This document shows, piece by piece, positions 43,234 to 46,985 of a stretch of DNA of 46,985 nt. Position 1 is the stretch's first letter. Each line of letters begins with the position of its first letter. Source of the DNA: Candidatus Methanoperedens sp. (lineage in GTDB: Archaea > Halobacteriota > Methanosarcinia > Methanosarcinales > Methanoperedenaceae); contig VEPM01000034.1 in NCBI GenBank assembly GCA_012026795.1, forward strand, positions 1 to 46,985, in the 5' to 3' direction. The notes beneath the pieces are model-generated. The model ran no database searches and was not told the origin of the DNA. It saw nothing but the letters and a program-made list of their open reading frames with translations. The translations under genes were made by a program, and so were the position numbers.

Positions 43234-43959
43234 ATGATCCAAGGGCAAAAAAAAATAGAAAAAAAGAAAGTAAATAAAGAATATTATGATGTGTATTTTA
43301 AAAGCAACAAATATATAAAATTGGCTGATATTAAATCATCTTTTCAAAAATATAGAATTTCAAAAATTTTACAGATATATACGCCAAATAAGGAAGAAAG
43401 TATTTTGGATTTAGGATGCGGTTGGGGAACTTTTTGTTTTGCACTTGCACCGCTATGTAAGGCAGTTATCGGAGTGGATTTCAATCAAAAAGGTATAGAT
43501 CTTTGTAATAGATTGTTGGATAAATGGAAATCTGGAAATATAAAATTTTTATGTTCTGATGCTCAGAATACAGGATTAAAATCCAATTCGTTTGATGTTA
43601 TTATTTGTGCTGATTTGTTTGAACATCTATATCCTGACACTTTTGGAAATGTTTTGGATGAATGCAACCGATTATTAAAAAAAGGAGGAAAATTAATTAT
43701 CTGGACACCTCATCGAGGTCATATATTGGAAATTTTGAAAAATAATAATATAATTTTAAGCAAAGAGGAGGGTCATGTTGATTATAAGTCTATGGATTAT
43801 CTTATAAAGAATTTGCATAATAGAAAATTCCTTATTAAAAAGAGTTACTATGCTGAATCTCACATTCCCATATTTTGTATCATAGAAAGATGTTTTTTAA
43901 ATATCTTACCTATTATGCGAAGGCGAATAGCAATTCTGGCTGAGAAACTTATTGATTGA
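43234..43959 (+). CDS. SAM-dependent methyltransferase
   Basis: 241 aa. The first 15 residues are very rich in lysine (KKIEKKKVNKEYYD). Class I core: SILDLGCGWGTFCFALAP (motif I), VIGVDFNQKGI, FDVIICADLFEHLYPD (motif IV), LLKKGGKLIIWTPHRGH. The C terminus is basic with a hydrophobic stretch. Last gene of the glycan locus on the plus strand, facing the repeat-protein gene across a terminator hairpin. Substrate unknown. Confidence 0.83.
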   Translation: MIQGQKKIEKKKVNKEYYDVYFKSNKYIKLADIKSSFQKYRISKILQIYTPNKEESILDLGCGWGTFCFALAPLCKAVIGVDFNQKGIDLCNRLLDKWKSGNIKFLCSDAQNTGLKSNSFDVIICADLFEHLYPDTFGNVLDECNRLLKKGGKLIIWTPHRGHILEILKNNNIILSKEEGHVDYKSMDYLIKNLHNRKFLIKKSYYAESHIPIFCIIERCFLNILPIMRRRIAILAEKLID

Positions 43960-43986
43960 ATTATACTATTTTTCTTATACTATAAT

Positions 43987-44022
43987 AAAAAAAATTAAGA
44001 GCGAGAAATTTAATTTTCGCTC
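43987..44022 (-). terminator. Hairpin plus U-tract after the repeat-protein gene
   Basis: Read on the minus strand, GAGCGA pairs with TCGCTC and ATTT with AAAT (43999-44022; one bulged base, loop of 3). Eight T residues (A-run at 43987-43994 on the plus strand) follow. It lies 20 bp after the stop codon at 44042 and matches an intrinsic terminator. Confidence 0.7.
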
Positions 44023-44041
44023 CTAAGGAGTTTATTTCGCT

Positions 44042-45652
44042 TTATTTCTCCACCGGTGGAGCAATGCTATAGATATTATCTGTTGCTTGTCTTATATATC
44101 CCTGGGCTACAATTGATTGATTTGCAGATACGACCGAATATCCTGTGAAGTCACCAGGCACGACCGATGAAACAGTTACACCAGCCAGACCATATGGACC
44201 AACAGTCCCTGAATAACTACCGGCTTGAGTGCCGTTAGTGTAGTAATATCTAACATTTACACTAGCAGCCGCACTATTGGGATTAACTGCTTGTATCCCA
44301 GAGTTGTGGCTTGCGGTATTATATAAGAATGGCACATTGACATCTCCGATTGATCCGGGTTTCCTAACCTGCGGTGCAACACTGTAAACATTTGATGCAG
44401 ATGTTCTTATATATCCCTGAGCTACAACTGATTGGTTAGATATAATTTCTGAAGATCCTACGAATAACACCCCTGGAATCAAGGATGAAACTGTTGTTCC
44501 AACCAGATTCTTTGGAGGTAATATATACGTTGTATTAGCTGCCTTAGTTCCATTTACATAATATAAACTAACAGTAATCTGTGCAGGTACATTTCCTGGG
44601 TTGAATACCTGCAATCCGGAATCATAGTAATTGCCATTATAAACAAACGGGATATACGCAGTTGTTACTGTGTTGCTTAGTGCTGGTGCAATACTGTATA
44701 TGCCTGATGCCGATGTACGGATATAACCCTGAGCAGCAATAGGTAGATTAGAAGTTACCGTTGATGAACCTATAAAAAATACACCTGGCAGCAATGAAGT
44801 AATTGTCGTTGGACCTAGCTTCTTTGGATCCAATGTATAGGTAGTAGTAGCCGCCTGAGTTCCATTTATATAATATAATTTAACTGTCACAGTTGCTGTT
44901 GTATTCCCGGGGTTGATGACCTGCAATCCAGAATCATAATTTCCTCCATTATAAAGGAATGGAATAGTCACATTTGTCCCGATATCACTATCAGAGAATG
45001 ATGAGGCAAGTGAATATACGTCCTTTTGTATTGTTTTAATATATCCACCACTCTTTATTGGCAATTCAGATTTAACAATTGCAGATCCTACAAATAACGA
45101 GCCCGTTGCTCCCGTTATTTCATAAACATCTTTATTCCATAATTTTCCAGGTTGGACCATATAAACATCGTTACCTGCAACTGTTCCATTAAGGAAATAG
45201 TATGTTAATTCAACTGAAGCATTCGATGTTCCATTATTCATCAACTGAACTTTAGAATCATATACACTGCCTGTAGTTTTGTAAAGGAATGGCAGGAAAA
45301 AATGGTTTGCAGACTTCAATTGTATATCATGGAAATTCGTATTCCCCTCTGTAACATTTATACTTGTAACATTCGGAGCATACGAATCATTCCCCATTGC
45401 AACTAATGTATATTCACCGATCGGCATTTCATTGATTGCATACGATCCACCAATATCTGTCGTGTCATTATACTGCGGCCACTCCTTAATAAAGACAAAC
45501 GCCCCTGCTAATAATCCGCCGTCGGGTCCATAAACATACGCTAATGAAGACCCGGGGATCAATGCGATATACATTAATGCCAGAACTGATACAATTGCTA
45601 TTCCTGTTGCGGCCTTCTTATAACCGCTTGTAATATTTTCCAATATTTTCAT
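44042..45652 (-). CDS. Secreted surface protein with four ~105-residue repeats
   Basis: 536 aa. Signal peptide or anchor (about 13-38, ending SSLAYV), a carboxypeptidase-regulatory-like beta domain (about 39-115, GGSYAINEMPIGEYTLVAMG), then four repeats starting near 118, 228, 333 and 438. Each has the pattern (I/V/L)PF(L/V)Y..., D/NSG(L/I)Q..NP, YY.NGT, GSS..S and ends with GYIRTSASxIYSIAP. About twenty N-x-S/T sequons are spread through the repeats, suggesting heavy N-glycosylation. No C-terminal anchor is seen. GGAGAG lies 6 bp before ATG. It is next to the glycan locus and could be an envelope protein that carries or meets the glycan. Family not recognised. Confidence 0.75.
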   Translation of the reverse strand: MKILENITSGYKKAATGIAIVSVLALMYIALIPGSSLAYVYGPDGGLLAGAFVFIKEWPQYNDTTDIGGSYAINEMPIGEYTLVAMGNDSYAPNVTSINVTEGNTNFHDIQLKSANHFFLPFLYKTTGSVYDSKVQLMNNGTSNASVELTYYFLNGTVAGNDVYMVQPGKLWNKDVYEITGATGSLFVGSAIVKSELPIKSGGYIKTIQKDVYSLASSFSDSDIGTNVTIPFLYNGGNYDSGLQVINPGNTTATVTVKLYYINGTQAATTTYTLDPKKLGPTTITSLLPGVFFIGSSTVTSNLPIAAQGYIRTSASGIYSIAPALSNTVTTAYIPFVYNGNYYDSGLQVFNPGNVPAQITVSLYYVNGTKAANTTYILPPKNLVGTTVSSLIPGVLFVGSSEIISNQSVVAQGYIRTSASNVYSVAPQVRKPGSIGDVNVPFLYNTASHNSGIQAVNPNSAAASVNVRYYYTNGTQAGSYSGTVGPYGLAGVTVSSVVPGDFTGYSVVSANQSIVAQGYIRQATDNIYSIAPPVEK

Positions 45653-45922
45653 TTTTACTCTCCTATCCTTAACTTATATATATTGAATTTAAATAGTTAG
45701 TACATTTTACGAATTGAAGGTTAATATAACTTTCTACTTTATTTGCTATCAATGCGTGATCATAAGATGCCTTTCCACCTTTATTATTATTACAATTGAA
45801 TGGAGTCTCATATAAGCACTGAAGATCATGCTATATGCCATATATTCTGTGCTCTTGACTTTTCCAAATTCTAATCTAAGTATGAAGCCCACAGGGTCAT
45901 AAGACCCTGCAGTTCTTCATCA
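45653..45922. other. Intergenic region between the two surface-protein genes
   Basis: 270 bp. TATATATAAG on the minus strand near 45675-45685 and TATTTAAATT just upstream of it are TATA-box candidates for the repeat protein. A perfect 7-bp stem CAGGGTC/GACCCTG with loop ATAA (45892-45909) stands 13 bp after the upstream gene's stop codon, without a following U-tract. No gene seen. Confidence 0.5.
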
Positions 45923-46985
45923 TTAAATGTTTGAAACAACTCCTGATATAGTTCCCGTTGGCTTCTTAACGAGTTCAATATCCTGTATTACAACAGCGCT
46001 GCCTATTGTCGAGACAATTACCGAACTGTTGGCATTATACGTCGGATCAAGCTTTGCTGAAAGGTCAAACGTACCTTCAGTGACAGTAAACGAATAGAAC
46101 CCTGTCTCATTAGTCATTGTCGGAAGGCTGGTGTTGATGAACACTGTAGCACCCGGGATGGCCGTTTTAGTCACGCTGTCTATTACCGTACCATTTATGT
46201 ACCTCACAGATGGAAGTATAGTGGTTGCCGTATGCGTTACCATAGTGGTATTTACATTACCAGTGGTATCCACCGTTCTTGTTCCGATGGTGTATGTTCC
46301 CGGAGATACACTGGCATTGTAATACTGCTCTCCTTTTGTGACATTGTTCTGGAATGCTCCATTCAGATAAACCATAACCCTGTCAAAATCCTGGTCTTGC
46401 GGGTCAGTCCATGTCCAGTTGATATAATTCAGGGCATAGCTCACATTCGCCAGGTTTGTAACGCTTGTGGGAGGCGTAGTATCCCCGCTGGCAGTGGTAT
46501 TGGCAGGATCACTAACCGTAGTGGCATTCACGTTACCAGTTGTATCTACGGTCTTTGTACCAATTGTGTAAGTAGTGCTCGCATTCAACCCTATAGCTGT
46601 GTATGTTCCTGAGGTTACATTGGTCTTGAAAACGCTGTCAAGATACACTTCAACATGATCAAAGTCTGAATCCGACGGATTTGTCCATGACCAGGTAATA
46701 CTTGTTTCACCTGTTGCAGTTTCACCAAGACCAGTCACGCTTGCTGGAGGGGTAGCATCTGATGCTGTGGTTGCTGAATCAGTGACTATAGTACTATTCA
46801 CATTACCTGTTGTATCTACAGTCTTTGTACCAATTATGTAAGTCGTGCTTGCATTCAACCCGGTAGCCGTGTATGTTCCCGAGGTCACATTGGTCTTGAA
46901 AACGCTGTCAAGATACACTTCAACATGATCAAAGTCTGAATCCGACGGATTTGTCCATGACCAGGTTATGCTTGTTTCACCCGTG
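45923..46985 (-). CDS. Fibronectin-III-like repeat surface protein, 5' end beyond the window
   Basis: 353 residues visible; the N terminus lies beyond 46985. Three Fn3-like repeats of about 90 residues carry the wording SITWSWTNPSDSDFDHVEVY, TYTIGTKTVDTTGNVN and spacer (D)ATPPASVTGL; the first two are almost identical. Then a carboxypeptidase-regulatory-like domain (YINGTVIDSVTKTAIPGATV ... SFTVTEGTFDLSAKLDP) and an abrupt end GTISGVVSNI, where a further such domain would normally begin. Many N-x-S/T sequons. No membrane anchor at the visible end. Likely an extracellular adhesive or envelope protein. The abrupt end may mean truncation. Confidence 0.8.
   Translation of the reverse strand, partial: TGETSITWSWTNPSDSDFDHVEVYLDSVFKTNVTSGTYTATGLNASTTYIIGTKTVDTTGNVNSTIVTDSATTASDATPPASVTGLGETATGETSITWSWTNPSDSDFDHVEVYLDSVFKTNVTSGTYTAIGLNASTTYTIGTKTVDTTGNVNATTVSDPANTTASGDTTPPTSVTNLANVSYALNYINWTWTDPQDQDFDRVMVYLNGAFQNNVTKGEQYYNASVSPGTYTIGTRTVDTTGNVNTTMVTHTATTILPSVRYINGTVIDSVTKTAIPGATVFINTSLPTMTNETGFYSFTVTEGTFDLSAKLDPTYNANSSVIVSTIGSAVVIQDIELVKKPTGTISGVVSNI
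46584..46985 (-). repeat. 270-bp tandem repeat within the Fn3-like gene
   Basis: The block from 46584 recurs from 46854, a period of 270 bp or exactly 90 codons. A run of about 80 bp (around 46615-46695 and 46885-46965) is identical in both copies, while flanking parts differ mainly at third codon positions. The second copy is cut by the window end. A third, more diverged unit lies at about 46270-46500. Confidence 0.85.

Noticed and set aside
43189-43279. Short lysine-rich frame starting GTG before and overlapping the last methyltransferase
   Set aside because: Very biased A-rich sequence with no ribosome binding site; the methyltransferase frame explains the region.
45892-45909. Terminator for the Fn3-like gene
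   Set aside because: The 7-bp stem is perfect but no U-tract follows on the minus strand, so it is noted only as a hairpin.
46131-46612. Plus-strand frames opposite the Fn3-like gene
   Set aside because: They mirror the repeated codons of the minus-strand gene and have no independent support.
46584-46985. CRISPR-like array
   Set aside because: The repeats are 270 bp, in frame with coding sequence and without spacers; they are protein repeats. No CRISPR array was seen anywhere in the window.

Overview
The window reads as archaeal chromosome, most likely a euryarchaeon of the Methanosarcinales and plausibly a relative of the methane-oxidising 'Candidatus Methanoperedens' (inference, not tested). 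Direct support comes from the archaeal ribosomal stalk operon L1-L10(P0)-L12(P1), in which L12 ends in the archaeal GLGALFG motif. Other support: a PurP-family ATP-grasp enzyme, an archaeal prepilin peptidase, a tRNA-Thr without encoded CCA, GGTGA-type ribosome binding sites, and membrane-anchored winged-helix regulators.

Layout. 1-6.4 kb: prepilin peptidase (minus), tRNA-Thr(CGT), then a DNA-maintenance set of SNF2 ATPase, SWIM zinc-finger protein and DNA polymerase IV, with a 52-residue zinc-ribbon gene convergent on the polymerase 3' end. 6.5-9.5 kb: accessory patch with a small membrane protein, a gap holding hairpins and a repeat-like phrase, a membrane-protein/winged-helix pair, and an insertion sequence that ends about 50 bp before the stalk-operon promoter. 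9.5-11.5 kb: L1-L10-L12 with a hairpin terminator. 11.6-13.8 kb: a secreted coiled-coil protein plus lipoprotein operon, and a membrane-bound winged-helix regulator with a palindrome at its start site. 13.9-16.4 kb: PurP paralogue and bifunctional GDP-mannose synthesis enzyme. 16.4-18.4 kb (minus): a five-gene sulfur-relay operon, E1-like (ThiF/MoeB) - TusA - DsrE - DsrF - DsrH.

18.5-44 kb is one large cell-surface glycan locus: five stand-alone GT2-type genes including one two-domain enzyme, the complete dTDP-L-rhamnose pathway (rfbC-rfbB-rfbD-rfbA), a Wzm/Wzt ABC polysaccharide exporter, a 1341-residue fusion protein (alkaline-phosphatase-superfamily domain + methyltransferase + coiled coil + two GT2 domains), four separate SAM methyltransferases, a GT-C-like membrane protein, a flippase-like protein, a GT4 enzyme, a radical SAM protein and a second sugar-nucleotide transferase. 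A broken copy of the wzm 5' end and the intact wzm flank the two-domain glycosyltransferase gene, a visible scar of rearrangement. From about 29 kb onward the DNA is by eye more AT-rich than the housekeeping part.

44-47 kb: two surface proteins on the minus strand, one with four ~105-residue repeats and many N-X-S/T sequons, the other with fibronectin-III-like repeats encoded by a nearly exact 270-bp tandem repeat and running off the window edge.

How it fits together: NDP-sugars (GDP-mannose, dTDP-rhamnose) feed the glycosyltransferases, the chain is probably capped or decorated by methyl and possibly phospho groups, and Wzm/Wzt exports it. The secreted repeat proteins next door are plausible carriers or surface partners. 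This scheme is inferred from gene content.
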